The notes under the pieces: generated by a model
Database searches by the model: none
What the model saw: the letters and a program-made list of their open reading frames with translations, nothing else
What the model was told of the DNA's origin: nothing
Made by a program: the position numbers and the translations under genes
Source: Micromonospora halotolerans
Lineage (GTDB): Bacteria > Actinomycetota > Actinomycetes > Mycobacteriales > Micromonosporaceae
NCBI RefSeq assembly: GCF_032108445.1
Contig: NZ_CP134876.1
Coordinates: 1,488,001-1,552,000 of the forward strand
Length of the DNA: 64,000 nt
Direction: 5' to 3'
Shown here: piece after piece, positions 57,194 through 64,000 of the stretch
Numbering within the stretch: position 1 is the first letter of the stretch
Layout: every line of letters starts with the position of its first letter

Positions 57194-58564
57194 TCAGCGG
57201 GCGCCGAGGTGGGCGAGCAGGTCCTGCCGGGTCAGCACGCCCTTGGGCTTGCCGTCGACCAGCACCAGGGCGGCGTCGGCCTTCTCCAGCAGCCCGACCG
57301 CTTCGCTCACCGGCTGGCCGCCACCGATCATGGGCAGCGGGTCGGCCATGTGCCGCTCGATCGTGTCGTGCAGGTGGGCCTGACCGGTGAAGAGCGCATC
57401 GAGCAGGTCCTTCTCGGCGATCGAGCCGGCCACCTCGCCGGTCACCACGGGCGGCTCGGCCTTGAGCACCGGGAGCTGGGAGACGCCGTACTCCCGCATG
57501 TAGTCGATCGCGTCGCGGACCGTCTCGGTCGGGTGGACGTGCACCAGCTCGGGCAGGCCGCCCGGCTTGCCGCCGAGCGCGTCGGCCACGGTCGGCTCGG
57601 CGCCCGAGTTGTCCAGGAAGCCGTACCGCGCCATCCACTGGTCGTTGAAGATCTTGGACAGGTAGCCCTTGCCGCTGTCCGGCAGCAGCACCACGACCAC
57701 GTCGTCCGGGCCGGCCTTGCGGGCCACCTCCAGGGCAGCCACCACGGCCATGCCGCAGGAGCCGCCGACCAGCAGGCCCTCCTCGCGGGCCAGTCGCCGG
57801 GTCATCTCGAAGGACTGCTTGTCCGACACCTCGACGATCTCGTCGGCCACGGTGCGGTCGTAGGTCTCCGGCCAGAAGTCCTCGCCGACGCCCTCGACCA
57901 GGTAGGGCCGGCCGGTGCCGCCGGAGTAGACCGAGCCCTCCGGGTCCGCGCCGATCACCCGGACCCGCCCCTCGGACGCCTCCTTCAGGTAGCGGCCGAT
58001 GCCGGAAATGGTGCCGCCGGTGCCGACGCCCGCCACGAAGTGGGTGAGCCGCCCCTCGGTCTGCTGCCAGAGCTCCGGCCCGGTGGTCTCGTAGTGCGAG
58101 CGCGGGTTGGCCGGGTTGCTGTACTGGTTGGGCTTCCAGGCGCCGGGGATCTCGCGGGCCAGCCGGTCGGAGACGTTGTAGTAGGAGCGCGGGTCCTCCG
58201 GCGCCACGGCGGTCGGGCAGACCACGACCTCGGCGCCGTACGCCCGCAGCACGTCCTGCTTGTCCTGGCTGACCTTGTCCGGGCAGACGAAGACGCACTT
58301 GTAGCCCTTGAGCTGGGCGACGAGGGCCAGCCCGACGCCGGTGTTGCCGCTGGTCGGCTCGACGATCGTGCCGCCCGGCTGGAGCAGGCCGGCCTTCTCG
58401 GCGTCCTCGACCATCCGCAGCGCGATCCGGTCCTTGACCGAACCGCCCGGGTTGACGTACTCCACCTTCGCCAGCACGGTCGCCTGGATGCCCTCGGTGA
58501 CGTTGCGCAGGCGTACCAGCGGGGTGTTGCCGATCAGCTCGACCACGTTGTCGTAGTACTGCAC
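57194..58564 (-). CDS. cbs: Cystathionine beta-synthase
   Basis: A 456-residue PLP enzyme forming cystathionine from homocysteine and serine, the first reverse transsulfuration step. PLP lysine K44 lies in NPGGSVKDRIALRM, the substrate loop is EPTSGNTGVGLALVAQ, and the phosphate loop GVGTGGTISGIGRYLKE is present. Two CBS domains occupy about residues 335-456 (VHPTETVRDAIDYMREYGVSQLPVL and PLPMIGGGQPVSEAVGLLEK). Rv1077 (recalled) is the homologue. GTG 58564 has GAAGGG about 9 nt upstream, and the alternative upstream frame is poor in conservation. Confidence 0.95.
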   Translation of the reverse strand: MQYYDNVVELIGNTPLVRLRNVTEGIQATVLAKVEYVNPGGSVKDRIALRMVEDAEKAGLLQPGGTIVEPTSGNTGVGLALVAQLKGYKCVFVCPDKVSQDKQDVLRAYGAEVVVCPTAVAPEDPRSYYNVSDRLAREIPGAWKPNQYSNPANPRSHYETTGPELWQQTEGRLTHFVAGVGTGGTISGIGRYLKEASEGRVRVIGADPEGSVYSGGTGRPYLVEGVGEDFWPETYDRTVADEIVEVSDKQSFEMTRRLAREEGLLVGGSCGMAVVAALEVARKAGPDDVVVVLLPDSGKGYLSKIFNDQWMARYGFLDNSGAEPTVADALGGKPGGLPELVHVHPTETVRDAIDYMREYGVSQLPVLKAEPPVVTGEVAGSIAEKDLLDALFTGQAHLHDTIERHMADPLPMIGGGQPVSEAVGLLEKADAALVLVDGKPKGVLTRQDLLAHLGAR

Positions 58565-58640
58565 CTCGTTGTGCCCTTCGTTGCGCCGCCGTCGTGGGGC
58601 GGCCGGAAAGTCGTCAGTTCGTCGCCCAGGGTACGTGCCG

Positions 58641-58997
58641 TCAGGGCGCCACATGCCCCGGGATGACGGACCTGCGACGTGCCTCCCACTCCAGGAAGCG
58701 GTCGGTCTCGGCGAGCACGCTGCCGGCCAGCCAGGCGACCATCATGGCGTCGTCGGCCAGCCCGAAGATCGCCAGCGGGATCTCCGGCAGCAGGTCGATC
58801 GGCGAGACGATGTACGCCGTGGCACCGGCCATCAGGGCCAGCCGGAGGCCGCCGTCGTACTCGCCCCGGGCGGTGGCCCGGATCATCCGGGGCAGCGCCG
58901 CCAGCCGGACGCCCAGCGACGGGCCACCCCGCGCTCCGGCCGCCAGCGCCCGCGCCAACGCGGTGAAGGCCGCGCTCCGTTTCAACGTCTTCCCCAT
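58641..58997 (-). CDS. DUF1232 (YkvA-like) small membrane protein
   Basis: A 118-residue protein with the DUF1232 core YIVSPIDLLPEIPLAIFGLADDAMMVAWL, which spans one or two membrane helices and carries the conserved SPIDLxPE motif. Function unknown. ATG 58997 has two purine stretches, one abutting and one 6 nt upstream (GAGGGG). It is the gene upstream of cbs on the same strand, separated by 76 bp. Confidence 0.88.
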   Translation of the reverse strand: MGKTLKRSAAFTALARALAAGARGGPSLGVRLAALPRMIRATARGEYDGGLRLALMAGATAYIVSPIDLLPEIPLAIFGLADDAMMVAWLAGSVLAETDRFLEWEARRRSVIPGHVAP

Positions 58998-59125
58998 CTC
59001 CTCGCCCCTCTCCGCTCGACCAGGGTGCGGTCCCGGCGCAAGCCCGCCCCACCCCTACCGGTACCCGGAACGGTCGCGTCCCAGCCGTGACGATCACGAG
59101 GAGAGCGGGTGTCGTGGCGGCGCGA

Positions 59126-59131
59126 TAATGT
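59126..59131 (+). promoter_or_regulatory. Leaderless-type -10 box for first SGNH hydrolase
   Basis: TAATGT lies 6 nt before ATG 59138, and no Shine-Dalgarno intervenes. Confidence 0.6.
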
Positions 59132-59137
59132 CGGTTC

Positions 59138-60184
59138 ATGGGGGACGCTGGTTCCGTCGCGCATGGCGGCTGGCAGCGCGCCCGGCAGATCGCCCGCGTG
59201 ACGGCGATCGGCACGGGCGCCACGGTGGCGGCCACCGTCGTCACGGGCGGGGTGCTGCTCGGTCAGGCCCGCCAGGCCCGACGCACCATTCCCATGGCCG
59301 AGGCGCCCCCGCCGCGCTGCGACGGCGTCTACGGCGCGAAGCTCCCCGGCCCGCCGGTCACCATGGTGATCCTCGGTGACTCGTCGGCCGCCGGCTACGG
59401 CGTGCACCGCCGGCGCGAGACGCCGGGCGCGCTGCTCGCCACCGGGCTGTCCCGCCGGCTGCACCGCCCGGTCCGGCTGCACCGGTTCGCCGTGGTGGGT
59501 GCCCTGTCGGCGGGGCTGCGGCCGCAGGTCGAGTCGGCCCTGGAAGTCGAACCGGACATCGCGGTCGTCCTGGTCGGCGGCAACGACGTCACCAACCGCA
59601 CCCCGCTCTCGGTGGCCGTGCGCTACCTGGTCGACGCGGTCCGCACGCTGCGGGCCGCCGGCTGCGAGGTGGTCGTCGGCACCTGCCCCGACCTGGGCGC
59701 GATCCGGCCGATCCAGCCGCCGCTGCGCTGGCTGGCCCGGCGCTGGAGCCGCCAGCTCGCCGCCGCCCAGACGATGGCCGTGGTGGAGGCGGGCGGCTGG
59801 ACGGTCTCCCTGGGCGACCTGCTCGGCCCGCGGTTCGCCGCCGAGCCGACCCGGATGTTCGCCTGGGACCGGTTCCACCCGTCCGCGGAGGGGTACGCGG
59901 TCGCCGCGGCGGCGCTGCTGCCCACCGTGCTCTCCGCGTTAGGCGCCGGCCAGGAACGCCGGCCCTCGCTCGCCGGCGCGGAGGGCGTACGGTCGCTCCC
60001 GGAGGCGGCCCAGGAGGCGGCCCGGCACGCCGGCACCGAGGTCAGCGGCGCCCAGGTCCGGGGCCGCGAGCGCGGGCCCGGCGGGCGCTGGGCGCAGCTT
60101 CGGCGGCGGGCCTTCTTCGGCGTCGGCGCGGTGCCGCAACCGGGTGCCGCCGCCGACCCGGCCCAGGTGGAGGGGCTGGCATGA
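59138..60184 (+). CDS. SGNH/GDSL hydrolase family protein, copy 1
   Basis: A 348-residue lipase/esterase-type protein with an N-terminal hydrophobic helix (GTGATVAATVVTGGVLLG, about residues 25-42) likely to anchor or export it. Catalytic blocks: Ser in VILGDSSAAGYG, Gly and Asn in VLVGGNDVTN, and Asp/His in DRFHPSAEGYAVAA. About 90 extra C-terminal residues are charged and probably disordered. ATG 59138 is supported by TAATGT 6 nt upstream. Probably cell-envelope, acting on acyl or acetyl esters. The next gene is a paralogue. Confidence 0.9.
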   Translation: MGDAGSVAHGGWQRARQIARVTAIGTGATVAATVVTGGVLLGQARQARRTIPMAEAPPPRCDGVYGAKLPGPPVTMVILGDSSAAGYGVHRRRETPGALLATGLSRRLHRPVRLHRFAVVGALSAGLRPQVESALEVEPDIAVVLVGGNDVTNRTPLSVAVRYLVDAVRTLRAAGCEVVVGTCPDLGAIRPIQPPLRWLARRWSRQLAAAQTMAVVEAGGWTVSLGDLLGPRFAAEPTRMFAWDRFHPSAEGYAVAAAALLPTVLSALGAGQERRPSLAGAEGVRSLPEAAQEAARHAGTEVSGAQVRGRERGPGGRWAQLRRRAFFGVGAVPQPGAAADPAQVEGLA

Positions 60185-60234
60185 GCGGGGCTGCGGAGGC
60201 ATCATCAGCAGGCACAACGTGTGCCATGCTCATG
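60180..60234. promoter_or_regulatory. Nested inverted repeats upstream of the second SGNH gene
   Basis: GGCACAACGTGTGCC (60211-60225) is a perfect 6-bp inverted repeat with a 3-bp centre. It lies inside a second pair, CATGAGC (60180-60186) with GCTCATG (60228-60234). It sits about 70 bp before GTG 60296 and is a candidate operator or an RNA hairpin at the end of the first SGNH gene. Confidence 0.4.
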
Positions 60235-60295
60235 TCGACGCCGTTCGCCACGAGCGGACCCGCCCGCGGGTCATCGGAGCTGGGGAGGTGTCGTC

Positions 60296-61096
60296 GTGAC
60301 TGAGCGTAACGAGCTTGTGGTCCGGCTTGGTCGGGCTGCCGCGCTCTCCCTGCTCGCCGGCACGGTGGGCGGGGCGGTGGTCCTCGCCGGCCAGGCCATC
60401 GCCGCCCGGAGCCGGGAGTACGCCCAGCCCGAGCTGGGTCTCGCGCTGCGCGCCACGGTCGGCCGGGCGGACGCCCCGCCGCTGCGGCTGGTGCTGCTCG
60501 GCGACTCGTCGGCGCTCGGCGTCGGCGTCGAACACTTCGAGGAGACCATCGGCGGGCAGCTCGCCCAGTTGCTGAGCGAGGCACCCACCGGCCGGCGGGT
60601 GCACCTGTCCAGCGTCGGGGTGTCCGGCTCCCGCTCCACCGACCTGGCCACCCAGGTGGCCCGGGCACTGCTCGGCGAGCGGCCCGACGTGGCGGTGATC
60701 CTGATCGGGGCGAACGACGCCACCGGTCTGGCCCGCCCGGCCGACGCGGCGGCCTACCTCGGTTCGGCCGTGCGCCGGCTGCGCGAGGCGCACGTCGAGG
60801 TGGTCGTGGGCACCTGCCCCGACCTCGGCGCGGTCCGCGCGGTCGCCTCCCCGCTGCGGCAGGTGCTCGGCTGGGCGGGGCGGCGGGTGGCCCGCGCCCA
60901 GACGACCGCCGTGCTCGACGCCGGAGGCAGCGTCGTCGACCTGGGCACGGAGACGGGCCCGGTGTTCCGGGCGGACGCCGGCACCCTCTGCCACGACGGC
61001 TTCCACCCCTCCGCCGACGGCTACCGGGTGTGGGCGCACGCCCTGCTCCCGGCGGTCGAGGCGGCCGCCGCGGTCGCGTACCGGCACCACCACTGA
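60296..61096 (+). CDS. SGNH/GDSL hydrolase family protein, copy 2
   Basis: A 266-residue paralogue of the preceding gene: N-terminal helix AALSLLAGTVGGAVVLAG, catalytic VLLGDSSALGVG, VILIGANDATG and DGFHPSADGYRVWA. It lacks the long charged tail of copy 1. GTG 60296 has GGGGAGG seven nt upstream. It probably acts on an envelope ester as well. Rv1075c is a similar exported protein next to fadA3 (recalled). Confidence 0.9.
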   Translation: MTERNELVVRLGRAAALSLLAGTVGGAVVLAGQAIAARSREYAQPELGLALRATVGRADAPPLRLVLLGDSSALGVGVEHFEETIGGQLAQLLSEAPTGRRVHLSSVGVSGSRSTDLATQVARALLGERPDVAVILIGANDATGLARPADAAAYLGSAVRRLREAHVEVVVGTCPDLGAVRAVASPLRQVLGWAGRRVARAQTTAVLDAGGSVVDLGTETGPVFRADAGTLCHDGFHPSADGYRVWAHALLPAVEAAAAVAYRHHH

Positions 61097-61155
61097 GCCC
61101 GGCGGGTGACATTTCCCGCCCGCCGCGCGGCTTCCGCCACAAGTTACCGGCGGGT

Positions 61156-61161
61156 TAACGT
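61156..61161 (+). promoter_or_regulatory. Leaderless-type -10 box for thiolase gene
   Basis: TAACGT lies 6 nt before ATG 61168, which has no ribosome site. Confidence 0.6.
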
Positions 61162-61167
61162 TGGTTC

Positions 61168-62430
61168 ATGCCGATTGAGTCGCCCCGCGACGCCGTCATC
61201 GTCGCCACCGCCCGGTCCCCCATCGGCCGCGCGTTCAAGGGTTCCCTGCGGGAGGTCCGTCCGGACGACCTCGCCGCCACGATCGTCCAGGCCGCCCTCG
61301 ACAAGGTCCCGGCGCTCGATCCCACCACCATCGACGACCTCTACCTGGGCTGCGGCCTGCCCGGCGGCGAGCAGGGCTTCAACATGGCCCGGGTGGTCGC
61401 CACCCTGCTGGGCCTGGACGGCCTGCCCGGCGCCACGCTGACCCGCTACTGCGCCTCGTCGCTGCAGACCACCCGGATGGCCATGCACGCCATCCGGGCG
61501 GGCGAGGGCGACGTCTTCATCTCCGCCGGCGTCGAGACCGTCTCCCGGTACGCGCGGGGCAACTCGGACGCCCTCCCGCCCGAGGCGCAGGCGCTGGTCG
61601 GCGGCGGGTGGGAGAACCCGCGCTTCGCGGCGGCGCGGGAGCGCTCCGCGGCCCGGGCCAAGGGTGGCGCCGAGGTGTGGACCGACCCGCGCGAGGACGG
61701 CCAGCTCCCCGACATCTACCTGACCATGGGCCAGACGGCGGAGAACCTCGCCCAGGTCCACGACGTCACCCGCGCGGACATGGACGCGTTCGGCGTCCGC
61801 AGCCAGAACCTCGCCGAGAAGGCGATCGCGGACGGGTTCTGGGCCCGCGAGATCACCCCGGTCACCACGCCGGACGGCACCGTCGTGAGCACCGACGACG
61901 GCCCGCGCCCCGGGGTGACCCTGGAGGCCGTGGCCGGCCTGAAGCCGGTCTTCCGCCCGGATGGCCGGATCACCGCCGGCAACTGCTGCCCGCTCAACGA
62001 CGGCGCGGCCGCCGTGGTGATCATGAGCGCCCAGCGGGCGCAGGAGCTGGGGCTCACCCCGCTGGCCCGGATCATCTCCACCGGCGTCACCGCGCTCTCC
62101 CCGGAGATCATGGGCCTGGGCCCGGTCGAGGCGTCCCGCCAGGCGCTCAAGCGGGCCGGCATGACCATCGACGACGTCGACCTGGTCGAGATCAACGAGG
62201 CGTTCGCCGCCCAGGTGATCCCGTCCTACCGGCAGCTCGGCATCCCCGAGGAGAAGTTGAACGTGATGGGCGGCGCCATCGCCGTCGGCCACCCGTTCGG
62301 CATGAGCGGCGCCCGGATCACCGGCACCCTGCTCAACGCGCTGGAGTGGCATGACAAGACCATCGGTCTGGAGACCATGTGCGTCGGCGGCGGCCAGGGC
62401 ATGGCCATGGTGCTCGAACGCCTGAACTGA
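61168..62430 (+). CDS. fadA: Thiolase, acetyl-CoA C-acyltransferase (FadA type)
   Basis: A 420-residue thiolase that cleaves 3-ketoacyl-CoA or joins two acetyl-CoA. The acyl-accepting Cys95 lies in [28 protein letters not shown], the [13 protein letters not shown]is motif and the second Cys in [19 protein letters not shown] are all present. FadA3-type (Rv1074c, recalled) is the closest named homologue. ATG 61168 is supported by TAACGT 6 nt upstream. Confidence 0.95.
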   Translation: MPIESPRDAVIVATARSPIGRAFKGSLREVRPDDLAATIVQAALDKVPALDPTTIDDLYLGCGLPGGEQGFNMARVVATLLGLDGLPGATLTRYCASSLQTTRMAMHAIRAGEGDVFISAGVETVSRYARGNSDALPPEAQALVGGGWENPRFAAARERSAARAKGGAEVWTDPREDGQLPDIYLTMGQTAENLAQVHDVTRADMDAFGVRSQNLAEKAIADGFWAREITPVTTPDGTVVSTDDGPRPGVTLEAVAGLKPVFRPDGRITAGNCCPLNDGAAAVVIMSAQRAQELGLTPLARIISTGVTALSPEIMGLGPVEASRQALKRAGMTIDDVDLVEINEAFAAQVIPSYRQLGIPEEKLNVMGGAIAVGHPFGMSGARITGTLLNALEWHDKTIGLETMCVGGGQGMAMVLERLN

Positions 62431-62470
62431 GGCCGGTTCCCCGACGCCGGGGCCGGGTACGGGAGGCGCC

Positions 62471-63940
62471 ATGGCGACCGTCGTGGAACGCGAACGCAAG
62501 TACTCCGGCGACGAGGGATTCCGGCTGCCCGACCTGACCGGGTGCGGTGGCGTCGCGACGACGTCCGACGCCACCGCCCTCGACCTGGACGCGGTCTACT
62601 GGGACACCGCCGACCTCCGGCTGGCCCGCAGCGGCTACGCGCTGCGGCGGCGGACCGGCGGGCACGACGCGGGCTGGCACCTCAAGGTGGGTGCGGTCGG
62701 CGGCGCGCGCACCGAGCACCAGTTCCCGGCCGGGCCGGAGGACGCCGGGCCGCCGCCCGAGCTGGTGGCGCTCTTCCGTGGCGCGTCCCGTGGCCGCCCG
62801 GTCGCGCCGGCCGCGCGGGTCGTCACCCGCCGCCGGGAACGCCGCCTGCTCGACGCGGCGGGCCGCCCGCTGGCCGAGGTGGCCGAGGACGACGTCCACG
62901 CCGAGGACCTGGTGAGCGGCGAGCGGCAGGCCTGGCACGAGTTGGAGGTCGAGCTGGTCGAGGGCGACGAGGCGCTGCTCGACGCGGTGGACGGGCGGCT
63001 GCGCGCCGCGGGCGCCCGGACGGTGCCGGTCTCGAAGTCGCACCGCGCCGTGGGCGGCCGACTCGCCGCCATCCGGCCGGCGCCCGCCGACCCGGCGGCC
63101 GCGCCGGTGGTCGACTACCTCACCGCCCAGCGCGACACGCTGATCGGCCACCACGCCGGCGCGCTCGGCGGCGACGAGGACGCCGTGCACGACATGCGGG
63201 TGGCCGTCCGCCGGCTCCGCTCCACGCTGCGCACCTTCCGTGGGCTGTGGGACCGGGCGGAGAGCGAGCAGGTACGGGCGGAGCTGCGCTGGCTGGGCGC
63301 GCGGCTCGGGCCGGTCCGGGACGTCCAGGTGATGGCCGCCCGGCTGGCCGGCGCGGTGCACGCGGAACCCGCGGAGCTGGTGCTCGGCCCGGTGCCGGCG
63401 CGATTCGCCGAGCGGTTCGCCGCCGACATGGCCACCGCCCTCGACGGGCTGCGCGCCGCGCTCGGCTCCGACCGCTACACCGACCTGCTGCGCCGCCTGG
63501 ACGCGCTGGTGGAGGGACCGACCGCGCGTGAGGTGCGGCGCCGCTGGGTGACCCGGCGGGTGCGCCGGGCGGTGACCCGCTTCGACGAGCGGCTGGACCG
63601 GGCGCTGGCCGACGGCGGGAGCGACGACACCGCGCTGCACGAGGCGCGCAAGGCGGGCAAGCGGGCCCGGTACGCCGTCGAGGTGCGCAAACCCGCCGCG
63701 AAGCTGGTGGACCGGTTCAAGGACCTCCAGGAGGCGCTCGGCGCGCACCAGGACTCGGTGGTGACCCGGGAGGTGCTGCGCGAGCAGGCGCTGCGGGCGT
63801 ACGCCGACGGCGAGAACACGTTCACCTACGGCCTGCTGCACGCCCGGCAGGCCGCGCTGGCCGACCGGGCCGGGCCGGCGCTGGCGAAGGCGCGCGACCG
63901 GGCCCGCCGCCGGAAGGTGCGGCGCTGGCTGACGGGGTGA
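62471..63940 (+). CDS. CYTH and CHAD domain protein
   Basis: A 489-residue protein combining a CYTH triphosphate-tunnel domain (about residues 1-195, starting ERERKY, with Lys/Arg/Glu-rich strands) and a CHAD helical domain (about 215-480, histidines in [21 protein letters not shown] and [16 protein letters not shown]). CYTH hydrolyses or binds triphosphates including polyphosphate, and CHAD binds inorganic polyphosphate granules, so a role in polyphosphate metabolism is likely. The ATG lies after GGGAGGCGCC. Confidence 0.93.
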   Translation: MATVVERERKYSGDEGFRLPDLTGCGGVATTSDATALDLDAVYWDTADLRLARSGYALRRRTGGHDAGWHLKVGAVGGARTEHQFPAGPEDAGPPPELVALFRGASRGRPVAPAARVVTRRRERRLLDAAGRPLAEVAEDDVHAEDLVSGERQAWHELEVELVEGDEALLDAVDGRLRAAGARTVPVSKSHRAVGGRLAAIRPAPADPAAAPVVDYLTAQRDTLIGHHAGALGGDEDAVHDMRVAVRRLRSTLRTFRGLWDRAESEQVRAELRWLGARLGPVRDVQVMAARLAGAVHAEPAELVLGPVPARFAERFAADMATALDGLRAALGSDRYTDLLRRLDALVEGPTAREVRRRWVTRRVRRAVTRFDERLDRALADGGSDDTALHEARKAGKRARYAVEVRKPAAKLVDRFKDLQEALGAHQDSVVTREVLREQALRAYADGENTFTYGLLHARQAALADRAGPALAKARDRARRRKVRRWLTG

Positions 63941-63947
63941 CCGCCGG

Positions 63948-64000
63948 CTAGAGCGCGGACCGGGTCCGGGCGACCGCGGTGGCCGCCTCGGCCAGCACGG
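63948..64000 (-). CDS. Partial C-terminus of a further minus-strand gene
   Basis: A stop codon at 63948-63950 on the minus strand ends an open stretch to the window edge, reading ...VLAEAATAVARTRSAL. It has the typical codon bias of real genes here and is convergent to the CYTH-CHAD gene. Only 16 residues are visible, so no function can be given. Confidence 0.4.
   Translation of the reverse strand, partial: VLAEAATAVARTRSAL

Noticed and set aside
1..64000. CRISPR arrays, tRNA/rRNA genes, insertion sequences, prophage
   Set aside because: No regularly spaced direct repeats, no cloverleaf-like stretch ending in CCA, and no transposase, integrase or phage structural motif was seen on either strand.

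Overview
The window is a very GC-rich stretch of an actinobacterial chromosome, most likely Micromonospora or a close relative in the Micromonosporaceae. Directly seen support: a WhiB2-type protein, a mycothiol S-conjugate amidase, all three F420 biosynthesis genes (fbiA, fbiB, fbiC), DUF3499, DUF4307 and TIGR03089 family proteins, and many GTG starts. Many genes also carry a TAnnnT box only 6-7 nt before the start codon, the leaderless promoter geometry common in actinobacteria. The genus is an inference from overall character. No rRNA, tRNA, CRISPR array, phage or transposase was seen.

Layout. 1-2.6 kb: end of an amino-acid-oxidase-like flavoenzyme, DUF3499, a divergent small metallopeptidase, whiB. 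3.0-5.2 kb: a three-gene operon of unknown role (Tat-signal protein, DUF4331, small 'phospholipase'-type protein). 5.3-11.0 kb: F420 synthesis (fbiC; a membrane protein with a repeat-rich tail; fbiA-fbiB). 11.0-19.1 kb: ArsR-type regulator, a hypothetical protein, NUDIX, GDP-mannose synthesis and a glycosyltransferase, TIGR03089, acetoacetyl-CoA synthetase. 19.3-30.5 kb: thioesterase, a small membrane protein, acyl-CoA dehydrogenase, UDP-glucose dehydrogenase, a 1636-residue membrane protein, purE-purK. 30.6-39.3 kb: PNPOx-like oxidase, a membrane protein next to a PadR regulator, a DUF255 thioredoxin-fold protein, two secreted proteins, a membrane GGDEF-EAL protein. 39.5-47 kb: mca, DUF4307, greA, threonine ammonia-lyase, DUF4328, amidase, cystathionine gamma-synthase. 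47-49.3 kb: an AbiE-like pair whose nucleotidyltransferase is frameshifted, HIT, msrA. 49.5-54.3 kb: a complete operon for the osmoprotectant N-acetylglutaminylglutamine amide (NAGGN). 54.3-57.1 kb: a highly structured leader with a 12-codon ORF in front of an RNase Z-like gene, a GNAT protein, an HtrA-like protease. 57.2-64 kb: cystathionine beta-synthase, DUF1232, two SGNH hydrolases, a thiolase, a CYTH-CHAD protein.

How the parts fit. Most genes are core metabolism: redox cofactors (F420, mycothiol), transsulfuration in both directions (metB-like and cbs), purine synthesis, sugar-nucleotide supply for the envelope, osmoprotection and methionine sulfoxide repair. Gene content and order recall two separate Mycobacterium tuberculosis segments from memory: Rv3258c-Rv3276c in the first half and Rv1074c-Rv1084 in the second.

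The most unusual element is at 54350-54620. A promoter leads into a Shine-Dalgarno able to pair with about 16 nt of the 16S rRNA 3' end, then a 12-residue ORF, several GNRA-capped hairpins and a perfect three-way junction, all ahead of the RNase Z-like gene. Other notable points are two divergent promoters that share the centre of their -10 boxes (19832-19841), an FbiB without a recognisable nitroreductase domain, and four kinds of intergenic inverted-repeat element.
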